Below, piece by piece: positions 9,753 to 18,996 of a stretch of 64,000 nt of DNA. Each line of letters begins with the position of its first letter. Within the stretch, counting starts at the first letter, position 1. The stretch covers positions 1,850,435 through 1,914,434 of the forward strand of contig CALSTG010000001.1 of NCBI GenBank assembly GCA_943789205.1, read 5' to 3'. The notes beneath the pieces were generated by a model. It saw nothing but the letters and a program-made list of their open reading frames with translations. It made no database searches and was not told the origin of the DNA. The DNA comes from an uncultured Flavobacteriales bacterium. Its GTDB lineage: Bacteria; Bacteroidota; Bacteroidia; Flavobacteriales_D; Crocinitomicaceae. A program made the position numbers and the translations under genes.

Positions 9753-10724
9753 ATGTCAAACATAGAACATATTGTAGCACCTGTAAAAACGGAGATGGGT
9801 TCTTTCGAAGCTTATTTTAAAGAGGCGCTCGAGTCAAATGTCCCGCTCTTAGACAAGGTTACGCAATACATCGTTAAAAGAAAGGGAAAGCAAATGCGTC
9901 CTTTGTTTGTTTTTTTATCTTCCAAGCTATTTGGTGAAACAAATGATATTACTTTTCATGCGGCTTCTCTAGTGGAATTATTACATACAGCGACACTTGT
10001 TCATGATGACGTTGTAGACGACGCAAATGAACGCAGAGGTTTCTTCTCTGTAAATGCATTGTGGAAGAATAAAATAGCTGTTCTTGTGGGCGACTTTATG
10101 CTTTCCAAAATACTTTTGCTTTCAATTGAGAAAGAGAATATCGCACTTCTTGAGGTTGTCGCTCGTTCTGTTAAAGAAATGAGTGAAGGGGAATTGCTAC
10201 AAATAGAAAAAGCTAGATCATTAGATATTACAGAAACAATATATTTTGAGGTTATTAAGAAAAAAACAGCTTCATTGATTTCAACATGCTGTGAAGCGGG
10301 AGCTATTAGTGTTGGTGCACATGAGCATAGAGAAAAAATGAGACTTTTTGGTGAGAAGGTCGGTCTGGCATTTCAAATTAAGGATGACATATTTGATTAT
10401 GGTACACCCGGGAATATAGGTAAACCTACGGGAATAGATATTCGAGAACAAAAAATGACGCTTCCTTTGATTCATACCCTAGAAAATTGTCCACCAAAAG
10501 TGAAAGCTGAATTAAAAAACATCATCAAAAATCATAATGAGAATAGTGCTAAAATTAATCGAGCGACATCTTTAGTTTTGAAATACGGCGGTATTGATTA
10601 TGCGTATAAAATCATGAATGAATATGCAGATGCTGCAAAGTCTATTCTTGAAGATCTTCCGGACAGCTCAGCAAAAACAGCATTAGTTGCTTTAGTAGAT
10701 TATACGATGAATAGAGATAAATAA
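9753..10724 (+). CDS. Polyprenyl diphosphate synthase (IspB-like)
   Basis: A 323-residue trans-isoprenyl diphosphate synthase. The first aspartate-rich motif is LVHDDVVDD (about residues 82-90) and the second is FQIKDDIFDYG (about 208). Both bind the Mg-diphosphate of the allylic substrate and isopentenyl diphosphate. Length and gene context fit a long-chain enzyme making the menaquinone side chain rather than farnesyl diphosphate synthase. It is followed with a 1-base gap by a MORN lipoprotein and then dnaG, so these genes are probably co-transcribed. Confidence 0.9.
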   Translation: MSNIEHIVAPVKTEMGSFEAYFKEALESNVPLLDKVTQYIVKRKGKQMRPLFVFLSSKLFGETNDITFHAASLVELLHTATLVHDDVVDDANERRGFFSVNALWKNKIAVLVGDFMLSKILLLSIEKENIALLEVVARSVKEMSEGELLQIEKARSLDITETIYFEVIKKKTASLISTCCEAGAISVGAHEHREKMRLFGEKVGLAFQIKDDIFDYGTPGNIGKPTGIDIREQKMTLPLIHTLENCPPKVKAELKNIIKNHNENSAKINRATSLVLKYGGIDYAYKIMNEYADAAKSILEDLPDSSAKTALVALVDYTMNRDK

Positions 10725-10725
10725 T

Positions 10726-11127
10726 ATGAGATTTATTTATGTAATTGGCATATTCTTGTTCTTTAGTTGCGGATTAAATGATGCGTCGTCCTCGGCTTCA
10801 GTTAATGTTCGTTCAAGTGAAATTCTCGTTGATTCATTGGATGGGGTTTACAAAGAATGGTATCCAGGAAAGCAACAAATTAAATATTTAGGTAACTTAG
10901 ACCAAGAGGGAAAGCGACACGGTAAATGGTCATTTTTCTTAGAGTCAGGATTAGAGAAGTCAATGACTACTTACACCCATGGTGCTAGAGAAGGTTTTTC
11001 AATTGTTAAACATGATAACGGTGTGCTTTTTTACCGAGGCGAATGGCGCAAAGATAAAAAGGTTGGTATATGGACTACATACGACGCAAAAGGTGTCGTC
11101 GTTTCTGAAATTAATTATTCGAAATAG
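10726..11127 (+). CDS. MORN-repeat lipoprotein
   Basis: A 133-residue protein with a lipoprotein signal (LFFSC, Cys15) and two to three MORN_2-type repeats of the form KRHGKWSFF, GAREGFS and KKVGIWTTY. Such proteins are frequent in Flavobacteriales and are often auto-annotated as YwqK antitoxins, but nothing here suggests a toxin partner. It fits tightly between the polyprenyl synthase gene (1-base gap) and dnaG (overlap of 1 base). Probably attached to a membrane facing the periplasm; function unknown. Confidence 0.75.
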   Translation: MRFIYVIGIFLFFSCGLNDASSSASVNVRSSEILVDSLDGVYKEWYPGKQQIKYLGNLDQEGKRHGKWSFFLESGLEKSMTTYTHGAREGFSIVKHDNGVLFYRGEWRKDKKVGIWTTYDAKGVVVSEINYSK

Positions 11128-13085
11128 TGAGTAAAATCCCTGCACATATTGTTGATGAAATTATGCAGACTGCTCTTGTAGAGGAGGTTATTGGTGATTT
11201 TGTTCAACTCAAAAGAGCAGGTTCTAATTTAAAAGGTCTAAGTCCATTTACTGATGAAAAGACACCTTCATTTGTAGTTTCTCCAGCAAAACAGATTTTT
11301 AAGTGTTTCTCAACTGGAACCGGTGGAACTGTGGTTACCTTCTTAATGGAAAAGGAGCATTTTACCTATCCTGAAGCATTAAGATGGTTAGCGGATAAAT
11401 ATGGGATAAATATCCCCGCACCTCGCGAACAAACTAAGGAGGAACTCGAACAGATTTCTGAAAAAGAGAGTCTATATGTCATTAATGATTTTGCAAATGA
11501 ATACTTTCAAAGTAATCTCAAGATTGATAAAGAAGGCAAAGCAATTGGATTGTCTTATTTTTTAGAACGGGGTTTTACACAGGAAACAATCAATAAATTT
11601 CAATTGGGCTATTGTCTTGATAGGAGCGATGCCTTTACCAAAGCAGCGATTGATAAAGGGTATAAAATTCAATACCTCACAAAGGTTGGCTTAACAAAGC
11701 AGAAAGAGGATTACACTTTTGATTTCTACAGAGGTAGAGTTCTTTTTCCTATTCATAGTATTTCGGGTCGTGTCCTGGGATTTGGTGGAAGAACACTTAA
11801 GAGTGACAAGAAAGTTGCGAAATACTACAATTCGCCGGAAAGTCCAATATATAATAAAAGTGAGATTCTTTATGGCTTATATTTTTCTAAAGGAGCTATC
11901 ATTAAGAATGATGAATGTTTCTTGTGCGAGGGGTATACTGATGTAATTTCTATGTTTCAATCTGGTGTCGAGAATGTCGTTTCGTCTTCTGGAACATCCT
12001 TAACAAAGGAACAAGTTCGACTTGTAAAACGCTACACAAAGAATTTAACGATCCTTTATGATGGAGATGCTGCTGGAATTAAGGCATCTTTTCGAGGAAT
12101 AGATTTAATCTTAGAGGAAGGGTTAAATGTACAAGTTGTTCTTTTCCCAGATGGAGAAGATCCTGATTCATTCGCGAAAAGTCATTCTCTAAGTGAGCTT
12201 AAGCAAATGATTTCTGACAACAAACAGGATTTTATATCATTTAAGTCTTCTGTTTTAATGGATGGTGTCGGTGATGATCCAATTCAAAGATCTAAGCTGA
12301 TTCGTGAGGTCGTTCAGTCTGTTGCGCTAATTCCAGATCAAATTACAAGAAGCGTTTATGTTCAAGAAATCGCAAAGAAATTTGAGATTAATGAAAAGAC
12401 CATTTCAAATGAGCTTTTAAAACTATTGCGTTCTAAGCTTACAAAAGATCAGCAAGGAGGTAGGTCGTTACAGCAGCAAGGTTACACTGAATCTCAATTA
12501 CCACCAGTTCAAGCTCCTGTTTCTGAGAGTAAAAAAGAGCCCTTTGCTTACGAACTTGACCTTATTCGTTTGATGCTTTTATTCGGCACAAGGGAGATTT
12601 CAATTTTAGACGAAAATGGCAGTAGCCAGAATACCAATGTCATAGAGCTCGTATACGGGGAGCTAACTCATGATGAATTAGCGTTTCAGCACACAATGTG
12701 TCAGCGTATTTTTGATGAATTTAAAGTCAATTTAGCAAATCAGGTATTGTTATCAACCTCTTATTTTAAGAATTTAGAAAATCAAAAAATTGTATCTTTC
12801 GTCGCGCATCTTGAAAGCAGTGAGATTGAGCTCAGTGCAAATTGGGTGAATAAATACAACATAAGAACGACATCGGAGATTGATGATATATACAAATCGG
12901 TAATGAATTCGATATATAACTTTAAGTATCATAAAATTGATGAGATGATTACAAGTATTAAAGGTCAGATTAAAAATGGCACCTCAAATAATGAGGAGAT
13001 GTTAGACCTTCTTGCCGAGCAAATGACATACGAGAAAATCAAAAAAGAATTGTCAGAAAAATTAGGTAGAATAATTATAAAATAA
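11127..13085 (+). CDS. dnaG: DNA primase with degenerate zinc finger
   Basis: A 652-residue primase that makes RNA primers for replication. It starts at a GTG that overlaps the preceding stop by one base. The N-terminal CHC2 domain is recognisable (DEKTPSFVVSP), but three of the four zinc ligands are replaced: S39, T42 and T63 stand where Cys, His and Cys are usual, leaving only C60. The catalytic TOPRIM core is intact, with the EGYTDVISM and LYDGDAAG motifs, and a DnaB-binding-type C-terminal region follows. I recall similar losses in other flavobacterial primases, so it is probably functional. It overlaps mscS by one base. Confidence 0.92.
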   Translation: MSKIPAHIVDEIMQTALVEEVIGDFVQLKRAGSNLKGLSPFTDEKTPSFVVSPAKQIFKCFSTGTGGTVVTFLMEKEHFTYPEALRWLADKYGINIPAPREQTKEELEQISEKESLYVINDFANEYFQSNLKIDKEGKAIGLSYFLERGFTQETINKFQLGYCLDRSDAFTKAAIDKGYKIQYLTKVGLTKQKEDYTFDFYRGRVLFPIHSISGRVLGFGGRTLKSDKKVAKYYNSPESPIYNKSEILYGLYFSKGAIIKNDECFLCEGYTDVISMFQSGVENVVSSSGTSLTKEQVRLVKRYTKNLTILYDGDAAGIKASFRGIDLILEEGLNVQVVLFPDGEDPDSFAKSHSLSELKQMISDNKQDFISFKSSVLMDGVGDDPIQRSKLIREVVQSVALIPDQITRSVYVQEIAKKFEINEKTISNELLKLLRSKLTKDQQGGRSLQQQGYTESQLPPVQAPVSESKKEPFAYELDLIRLMLLFGTREISILDENGSSQNTNVIELVYGELTHDELAFQHTMCQRIFDEFKVNLANQVLLSTSYFKNLENQKIVSFVAHLESSEIELSANWVNKYNIRTTSEIDDIYKSVMNSIYNFKYHKIDEMITSIKGQIKNGTSNNEEMLDLLAEQMTYEKIKKELSEKLGRIIIK

Positions 13086-14185
13086 TGAGTGTAGCACTAT
13101 TCCATATTGGTCCTTTTGATGTAAATATTTGGAACATACTTGTCCTGAGTTTAATATTTTATTTGGCGTTTAAAGGCAAAAAAATAGCGCTTAGGCTTAT
13201 TGATAAGTACGTCGCAAAGACAGAACTTAATATCAAGGGAAAGAAACTAGCTCGACTAAAGCTTATTAGTCAAAGTGTCTATTTCTTAGCGTTTTATTTA
13301 TGTATTCTCAGCCTTCGTGTGAATAATCCTCTGGTAAGCTTTGACGATTTGTTGAATTACCCAATAATTCAAATTGCAAGCTTTAAATTTTCATTTTATC
13401 ATATTATTGTGATTTTGACCGTTTTGTTCAGCGCGCGTATATCTGTTTTCTTTTCACGTCTTTATATTTTAAGGCGGCTACGGGAAAACCCAAGTCACGA
13501 TGAAGGAAACGAGTATATATATACGCAACTTGCCAAATATGTAATTTACGTATTTGCCTTTCTTTTCTGTTTTAAAGCCTTAAATGTACCTTTAACTAAT
13601 CTGTTCATAGGTTCCACGGCAGTTCTTGTGGGAGTTGGTCTTGGTTTACAGGATGCGTTTAGAGATTTAATAGCCGGCTTTATTCTGCTTTTAGAGGGCA
13701 ACATCAGGGTAGGGGATGTCATCAAAATATCTCCAACTTCTAACGAAGAACCCTTAGTTGTTCGGATAAAGAAAATAAATATAAGAACGACACAAATTCA
13801 AACCTGGGAGGGTAATGTGTTGGTTATTCCAAACACAATATTAACGCGTGACAAGGTAGAAAATTGGAGTCATGGATCGAAGCTTACGCGGTTCATAATA
13901 AATGTCACGGTAGCATATGGTTCAAATACAGAACTCGTTAAAGACCTATTGAAAGAGGCTGCAAACGGTCATCCAAAAGTAAAAAAGACCCATCAGATTA
14001 TTGTCAGGCTTTCCGACTTTGGTGACAATGGTCTTCATTTAGAATTGATTTTTTGGGCTGATCAACATTGGGATGTACAGACCTATAAATCTGAAATTCG
14101 ATTCGAAATAGATCGACTATTTAGAAAACACAATATTCGGATTCCATTCCCTCAGCGCACACTTCACATGCCTACTCAAGATTAA
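13085..14185 (+). CDS. MscS-type mechanosensitive channel
   Basis: A 366-residue membrane protein with about four N-terminal transmembrane helices and the MscS pore/beta-domain signature VGVGLGLQDAFRDLIAGF, followed by GNIRVGDVIKI and the cytoplasmic vestibule. It opens under membrane tension to release solutes in osmotic downshock. Its ATG overlaps the dnaG stop by one base, and its end overlaps the convergent pdxJ by 4 bases. Confidence 0.9.
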   Translation: MSVALFHIGPFDVNIWNILVLSLIFYLAFKGKKIALRLIDKYVAKTELNIKGKKLARLKLISQSVYFLAFYLCILSLRVNNPLVSFDDLLNYPIIQIASFKFSFYHIIVILTVLFSARISVFFSRLYILRRLRENPSHDEGNEYIYTQLAKYVIYVFAFLFCFKALNVPLTNLFIGSTAVLVGVGLGLQDAFRDLIAGFILLLEGNIRVGDVIKISPTSNEEPLVVRIKKINIRTTQIQTWEGNVLVIPNTILTRDKVENWSHGSKLTRFIINVTVAYGSNTELVKDLLKEAANGHPKVKKTHQIIVRLSDFGDNGLHLELIFWADQHWDVQTYKSEIRFEIDRLFRKHNIRIPFPQRTLHMPTQD

Positions 14186-14895
14186 ATCAAGCAAGCTTTA
14201 TAGGCGGTAATTGTTTTTTTTATGCCTAAATAAAGCGCATCTGTCACGATGGCATGACCAATTGACACCTCGGATAGGTGCTTTACTCGAGTTTTGAAAA
14301 AATTCAGATTTTCTAGATTCAAATCATGACCTGCATTAATTCTCAAGCCAAGCTTGTTCGCTAGCTCGGCAGCATCAACATAAGGCTTTACAGCTTTTTC
14401 TTTATTCACGTGAAAGGCGTCAGCATAAGGTCCAGTATAAAATTCAATGGCATCTGTTTTCACCTCACTTGCTAAATAAATACTTTCAATATCAGCGTTC
14501 ACGAAAATAGAGGAACGAACACCATTTTTTTTTAATGCTAAGATTATTGTGCTTAAGAAATCCTTGTTATTCTCAATATCCCAGCCATTATCAGAAGTTA
14601 ATACCCCTGGAGGATCTGGAACTAAAGTAGCCTGAGCTGGCTTTAGGTCTTGTATGAGTTTCATGTATCTTTCATCGGGATAACCTTCGATATTAAATTC
14701 AGTTGTGACAACAGGTGCCAATTCATAGGCGTCTTTTGTTGTTATGTGTCTTTGATCGGGCCTTGGATGTATTGTAATACCCTGAGCACCATAGTTTTCA
14801 CAATCTTTAGCGAACTGAACAAGATTTGGTAAGGATCCACCTCGTGCATTCCGAAGGGTCGCAATTTTATTAATATTTACACTTAAGTTAACCAT
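14182..14895 (-). CDS. pdxJ: Pyridoxine 5'-phosphate synthase
   Basis: A 237-residue TIM-barrel enzyme that condenses deoxyxylulose 5-phosphate with 3-amino-2-oxopropyl phosphate in de novo vitamin B6 synthesis. Family signatures are LSVNINKIATLRNARGG at the N-terminus, ITIHPRPDQRHI, FNIEGYPDE, and the late INAGHDLNLENL and EVSIGHAIV segments. Length matches the family. It is a single gene divergent from the CBS-domain gene and converging on mscS with a 4-base overlap. Confidence 0.96.
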   Translation of the reverse strand: MVNLSVNINKIATLRNARGGSLPNLVQFAKDCENYGAQGITIHPRPDQRHITTKDAYELAPVVTTEFNIEGYPDERYMKLIQDLKPAQATLVPDPPGVLTSDNGWDIENNKDFLSTIILALKKNGVRSSIFVNADIESIYLASEVKTDAIEFYTGPYADAFHVNKEKAVKPYVDAAELANKLGLRINAGHDLNLENLNFFKTRVKHLSEVSIGHAIVTDALYLGIKKTITAYKACLI

Positions 14896-14959
14896 GGCAC
14901 TAATTTTGGTGTTGTAAATTTACAAACTCTTAAATGAATTTACTACTTTGGACACAGTC

Positions 14960-15622
14960 ATGAATGCAATAGATTTAATAACCTACGATATACCACCTCT
15001 GGTTCATTCTGATAGCGGTGAAAAGGCTATGAATTGGATGGATGAATTTAAAGTCTCCCATTTGCCCGTTCTCAAAAATGGTAATTATGTGGGACTGGTT
15101 TCTGAAACTGACATTTTAGATAAGCTAGATTTTAGTAAGAATCTAGATGAACTTTTTCAGCATTTGCCTCGCCCTTATGTAAATGCTGAGGCGCATTTAT
15201 TTGAAATTTTATCTAAGATATCTGAATATAAAATTAGTGTAATGCCAATCCTTGATAAGGATGAGAAATATATTGGTTGCACAAATATATTTGAGCTGAT
15301 GACCACGATTGCAAATACGGCAAGTATTAAGGAAAAAGGTGGAATTTTAGTGCTCGAGATTAATCAATCTGATTACTCCATGTCTCAAATTGCACAGATT
15401 GTGGAAAGTAATAATGCTAAAATACTCAGCTCCACCATATTATCAGATCCATCATCTACTAATATGGATGTTACTTTAAAAATCAATCAGGAAGATTTAA
15501 CGCACATTATTCGAACTTTTGAGCGTTATGATTATACGGTTAAGGCTGAGTATCAAAATGGAATGGGGTCTGATGATTTAAAGTGGCGCTATGATGCATT
15601 AATGAATTATTTGAAATATTAA
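14960..15622 (+). CDS. CBS-domain protein
   Basis: About 220 residues. Two CBS motifs span residues about 10-120 (KVSHLPVLKNGNYVGLVSE and KISVMPILDKDEKYIG), followed by an ACT-like region. CBS pairs bind adenosine nucleotides and usually act as regulatory sensors. The protein has no catalytic domain. The ATG at 14960 is preferred over an in-frame TTG at 14948. It lies 2 bases upstream of nadK, a common flavobacterial arrangement that suggests co-transcription; a regulatory link to NADP synthesis is speculation. Confidence 0.8.
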   Translation: MNAIDLITYDIPPLVHSDSGEKAMNWMDEFKVSHLPVLKNGNYVGLVSETDILDKLDFSKNLDELFQHLPRPYVNAEAHLFEILSKISEYKISVMPILDKDEKYIGCTNIFELMTTIANTASIKEKGGILVLEINQSDYSMSQIAQIVESNNAKILSSTILSDPSSTNMDVTLKINQEDLTHIIRTFERYDYTVKAEYQNGMGSDDLKWRYDALMNYLKY

Positions 15623-15624
15623 AT

Positions 15625-16503
15625 ATGCAAGTTGCAATCTACGGTCGTAAAATAACAAAGCTCACCCTACCTGCATTCAATGAAATTCTGGAGACTGTAT
15701 CCAGCTTTGGTTGGGGTATTTTGCTAGAAGAAGACTTGTCTAAATCCCTAAAACAAAAAGGCTTAAATAGCGATTCAACTCAAACATTTTCCTCTCACAA
15801 ACATCTAAAAAACGGTGTGGATTTAATGATAAGTGTTGGTGGTGATGGAACATTTTTAAAATCGGTTGATTATGTCCGCGACTCAGGAACACCGGTTTTA
15901 GGTATAAATACAGGACGTCTTGGATTTCTTGCAAACGTGGCAAAGGACCAAATTCAAGAGGCCTTAAGTTTGATAAAAGCAAAGAAGTATATTTTTCAAA
16001 AACGATCCCTTTTAAGCGTTCATGTTAATGATGGTACTGGCGCTCAAGATTTTTTTGCGATGAATGAACTTGCTTTACATAAAAAGGACACATCCTCAAT
16101 GATTACAGTGAAAGTTTCCTTAGATGGAAATTTCCTAAATTCCTATTGGTCTGATGGTTTAATTGTTTCAACTCCCACAGGTTCTACAGCATACAATTTG
16201 AGTTGTGGCGGCCCAATTGTAACTCCCGGCTGTCAGGTTCACATTGTCACACCAATTGCACCACATAATTTGAACGTACGACCTATGGTCATTCCTGATC
16301 ATATGCCGATAACCTTGAATGTTGAAGGACGCGGCCGCTCCTATTTAATGAGTATTGATGGAAAGTCTCGTAGCATTAAGCAGGGGCAAGAAATTATTAT
16401 AAATAAGGCAGCTTTCATGATCAATGTCATTAAATTTGAAAACAATAACTTTTTAGATACAATTAGAAACAAGATGCTTTGGGGCATCGATAAAAGAAAT
16501 TAA
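15625..16503 (+). CDS. nadK: NAD kinase
   Basis: A 292-residue enzyme that phosphorylates NAD to NADP. It shows the GGDGTFLK signature (about residue 72), the NELALHK substrate motif and the NAD-binding TPTGSTAYNLSCGGP. Length is normal. It starts 2 bases after the CBS-domain gene and is followed directly by the FKBP gene, whose ATG comes right after its stop, so the three form one unit. Confidence 0.96.
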   Translation: MQVAIYGRKITKLTLPAFNEILETVSSFGWGILLEEDLSKSLKQKGLNSDSTQTFSSHKHLKNGVDLMISVGGDGTFLKSVDYVRDSGTPVLGINTGRLGFLANVAKDQIQEALSLIKAKKYIFQKRSLLSVHVNDGTGAQDFFAMNELALHKKDTSSMITVKVSLDGNFLNSYWSDGLIVSTPTGSTAYNLSCGGPIVTPGCQVHIVTPIAPHNLNVRPMVIPDHMPITLNVEGRGRSYLMSIDGKSRSIKQGQEIIINKAAFMINVIKFENNNFLDTIRNKMLWGIDKRN

Positions 16504-17193
16504 ATGAAAATTATATTCTCCTCCTTACTGTTTGCAGCAGTGATTTCGCCTAATGCATTAGGCCAGTCAAAATTAATTAATCAAGTTGATAGTGTCTCTT
16601 ATCTAATTGGACAGACTATCGCTACCAATGTGATGCGTGATTTGAGTGAAGCAAACAAAGCACTTGTCATCCAAGGACTCAGTGACGCTCTGAATAATCA
16701 AACACCTTTATGTTCTGATCCTGGAAATACTGTCTTAAGTGCTTATTTTCAGAAAAAGAGTTTAGAGAAAGCAGCAGCAGCAGAAAAAGAAAACCTTGTT
16801 TTTAAAGAAGCTGGAGAGGTTTTTTTAGCAGAAAACAAAAAAGATAAGGAGGTTCAAGTCACGGCATCTGGACTTCAGTATAAAGTTCTGAGAGCAGGTG
16901 ATGGGAACAAACCCATGGCGACCTCTAAGGTAAAGGTACATTATGCTGGCACCTTACCGACGGGAGAAACTTTTGATAGCTCTTACGACAGAGGAGAACC
17001 AATTGAGTTTGGATTGAACCAAGTCATTCCCGGATGGACCGAAGGTTTACAACTAATGTCAGTAGGTTCTAAATTTAAATTCTTTATCCCACAGGAACTT
17101 GCTTACGGTGCAAATCCTCAGCCAGGAGGTATTATTAAGCCATATATGGCGCTTGTCTTTGAGGTTGAACTTCTTGACTTTACAAACGAATAA
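16504..17193 (+). CDS. Periplasmic FKBP-type peptidyl-prolyl isomerase (Mip-like)
   Basis: A 229-residue exported isomerase. A signal peptide ends near ALGQ. Residues about 25-95 form a Mip/FkpA-type helical N-terminal domain (DSVSYLIGQTIA). Residues about 118-229 are a full FKBP domain with VKVHYAGTLPTGETFDSS, FGLNQVIPGWTEGLQ, LAYGA and VFEVELL. It speeds proline isomerisation in exported proteins. The FKBP domain closely resembles that of the lipoprotein at 30604, so the two are paralogues. It follows nadK without a gap, and the cyclophilin-FKBP gene follows after 19 bases. Confidence 0.93.
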   Translation: MKIIFSSLLFAAVISPNALGQSKLINQVDSVSYLIGQTIATNVMRDLSEANKALVIQGLSDALNNQTPLCSDPGNTVLSAYFQKKSLEKAAAAEKENLVFKEAGEVFLAENKKDKEVQVTASGLQYKVLRAGDGNKPMATSKVKVHYAGTLPTGETFDSSYDRGEPIEFGLNQVIPGWTEGLQLMSVGSKFKFFIPQELAYGANPQPGGIIKPYMALVFEVELLDFTNE

Positions 17194-17212
17194 TTTTACT
17201 TATTATATTAAA

Positions 17213-18331
17213 ATGAAAAAATCAATATTATTGCTTTCCTTTCTTGTGTGGAGCCTCATAGGTTTTACCCAATACTCTGATCTAGAAGATGGAATCTACG
17301 TGGACTTCTCAACCTCAAAAGGTAATATTTTGTGTCTTCTTGAATATGAGAAAGTACCAATGACTGTTGGTAATTTTGTTGGATTGACAGAAGGGAAGTT
17401 GAATTTTGATGAGAAATCAATAACAACTCCATATTATGATAATCTTAAATTTCATCGCGTTATTGCAAATTTTATGATTCAAGGAGGATGCCCATTAGGC
17501 AATGGAACAGGAGATCCAGGGTATTCATTTTATGATGAAATCGTAGAAGGGTTGAATCATGATGGACCTGGAATTTTATCTATGGCGAATTCAGGGCCAA
17601 ATACAAATGGAAGTCAGTTTTTTATTACACACAAAGAAACACCTTGGTTAAATGGTAAACATACTGTATTTGGTCATGTTGTTTCGGGAATGGATGTTGT
17701 CAATTCAATTGCAAAGGATGATATCATGAATTCGGTAAAAATTATAAGAATTGGTGCAATGGCCGAAGCCTTTAATGCAGATGAAGCGTTTCATAAGGTT
17801 TATGATGTGTTGAAAGAGACAGATGATAAAAAGAAGGAGGCACTTAAGTTCATTACTGAAATGACAAAAGCTGAATACAGTGAATACATGTACAAGGAGG
17901 TAAAAAAGAAATACCGGAAGGCTAAACTCACAAAATCAGGTTTGGTCTATGTTAAGAGTAAGCGAGGCAAACGTAAACCAAAATTAGAAAAAGGTATGGA
18001 AGTAACGCTTCATTATACCGGTACTTTACGAGCAGATGGTAAAAAGTTTGATTCTTCACGAGATAGAAACAAACCGTTCAAATTTAGGTACAAGACTCAA
18101 AAAATGATTCCTGGATTTGAGGAAGGAGTTCAAATAGTTGGAAAAGAGGGTGTGATTAAACTGTTTATCCCTTATTACTTAGCTTATGGCAAAAAAGGTC
18201 AGAGTATTATACCACCATATTCAGATCTTGTTTTTGATTTAGAAGTTCTTGATCTTAAAAATGTAAAAGCACCTGTCGATAATCACGAGGGACATGACCA
18301 CGATCATGATGGTCATGACCACAAACATTAA
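17213..18331 (+). CDS. Cyclophilin-FKBP fusion isomerase with His-rich tail
   Basis: About 372 residues from the ATG at 17213, which begins a signal peptide (ending GFTQ). Residues about 28-185 are a cyclophilin domain (FHRVI, MIQGG, NTNGSQFFIT, LNGKHTVFG). A charged linker leads to an FKBP domain at about 260-352 (VTLHYTGTLRADGKKFDSS, MIPGFEEGVQ, YLAYG). The last 16 residues are a His/Asp-rich tail with repeated HD pairs, resembling the metal-binding tail of SlyD. Two unrelated prolyl isomerase folds are thus joined in one exported polypeptide. It is downstream of the Mip-like isomerase and converges on the DUF4159 gene with a 4-base overlap. Confidence 0.92.
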   Translation: MKKSILLLSFLVWSLIGFTQYSDLEDGIYVDFSTSKGNILCLLEYEKVPMTVGNFVGLTEGKLNFDEKSITTPYYDNLKFHRVIANFMIQGGCPLGNGTGDPGYSFYDEIVEGLNHDGPGILSMANSGPNTNGSQFFITHKETPWLNGKHTVFGHVVSGMDVVNSIAKDDIMNSVKIIRIGAMAEAFNADEAFHKVYDVLKETDDKKKEALKFITEMTKAEYSEYMYKEVKKKYRKAKLTKSGLVYVKSKRGKRKPKLEKGMEVTLHYTGTLRADGKKFDSSRDRNKPFKFRYKTQKMIPGFEEGVQIVGKEGVIKLFIPYYLAYGKKGQSIIPPYSDLVFDLEVLDLKNVKAPVDNHEGHDHDHDGHDHKH

Positions 18332-18984
18332 TTTGTAAATACATATTGAAGAATATTTGCACCCATTTGTAGCGCCTCTATTCGCTTTGCCTCTGTGTCA
18401 TTATGGACATTGGCATCTTCCCATCCATCACTAAGGTCTGACTCGTATGTGTAGAGACAAACCATACGGCCGTCAATGAAAAAGCCGAATGCTTGAGCTG
18501 GCTTCCCATCATGCTCGTGGATTTTAGGAATGCCATTCAAATCAAAGTTTTGATGAAAAATGGGATGATTTACTGGGAGCTCTGTGAGGTCTTTATTTGG
18601 AAATATTTTTTTGAGCTCAACACGAATAAAAGGATCCATACCATAATTATCGTCAATATGAAGAAAGCCTCCAGCTTCTAAATACATTCTTATGTTTTTT
18701 ACTTCAGGTTGAGAGAATACGACATTGCCGTGGCCTGTCATATGAATAAAAGGATAGTCAAATACATCATTACTTCCCGCTTCAACATAGGGGATATCGT
18801 TTTCATTGATACCTGTTTTTAAATTAGAATTACAAAATTTAACGAGATTAGGAAGTGCAGTTGGATTGGCATAATAATCTCCTCCTCCGCTGTACTTTAA
18901 AACAGCAACATTTAGGTTGTTTTGTGAATTCGACACAAAACAGATTAAAATAAAAAGAAAAGCTTTAAAAAGATTCATTGTCAT
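18328..18984 (-). CDS. Secreted DUF4159 protein
   Basis: A 218-residue protein with a signal peptide ending at SNSQ. The body matches DUF4159: VAVLKYSGGGDYYANP, the YPFIHMTGHG core, then FLHIDDNYG and PVNHPIFH. The fold is thought to resemble glutamine amidotransferase-like domains, but the function is unknown. Elsewhere the domain often lies near MoxR/vWA genes; here it stands first after two convergent and same-strand genes with no such partner. An ATG at 18978 is an equally good start. It is downstream of the EamA transporter gene (12-base gap) and may be the end of a ribD-EamA-DUF4159 operon. Confidence 0.8.
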   Translation of the reverse strand: MTMNLFKAFLFILICFVSNSQNNLNVAVLKYSGGGDYYANPTALPNLVKFCNSNLKTGINENDIPYVEAGSNDVFDYPFIHMTGHGNVVFSQPEVKNIRMYLEAGGFLHIDDNYGMDPFIRVELKKIFPNKDLTELPVNHPIFHQNFDLNGIPKIHEHDGKPAQAFGFFIDGRMVCLYTYESDLSDGWEDANVHNDTEAKRIEALQMGANILQYVFTN

Positions 18985-18996
18985 TAAATGTAGGCA

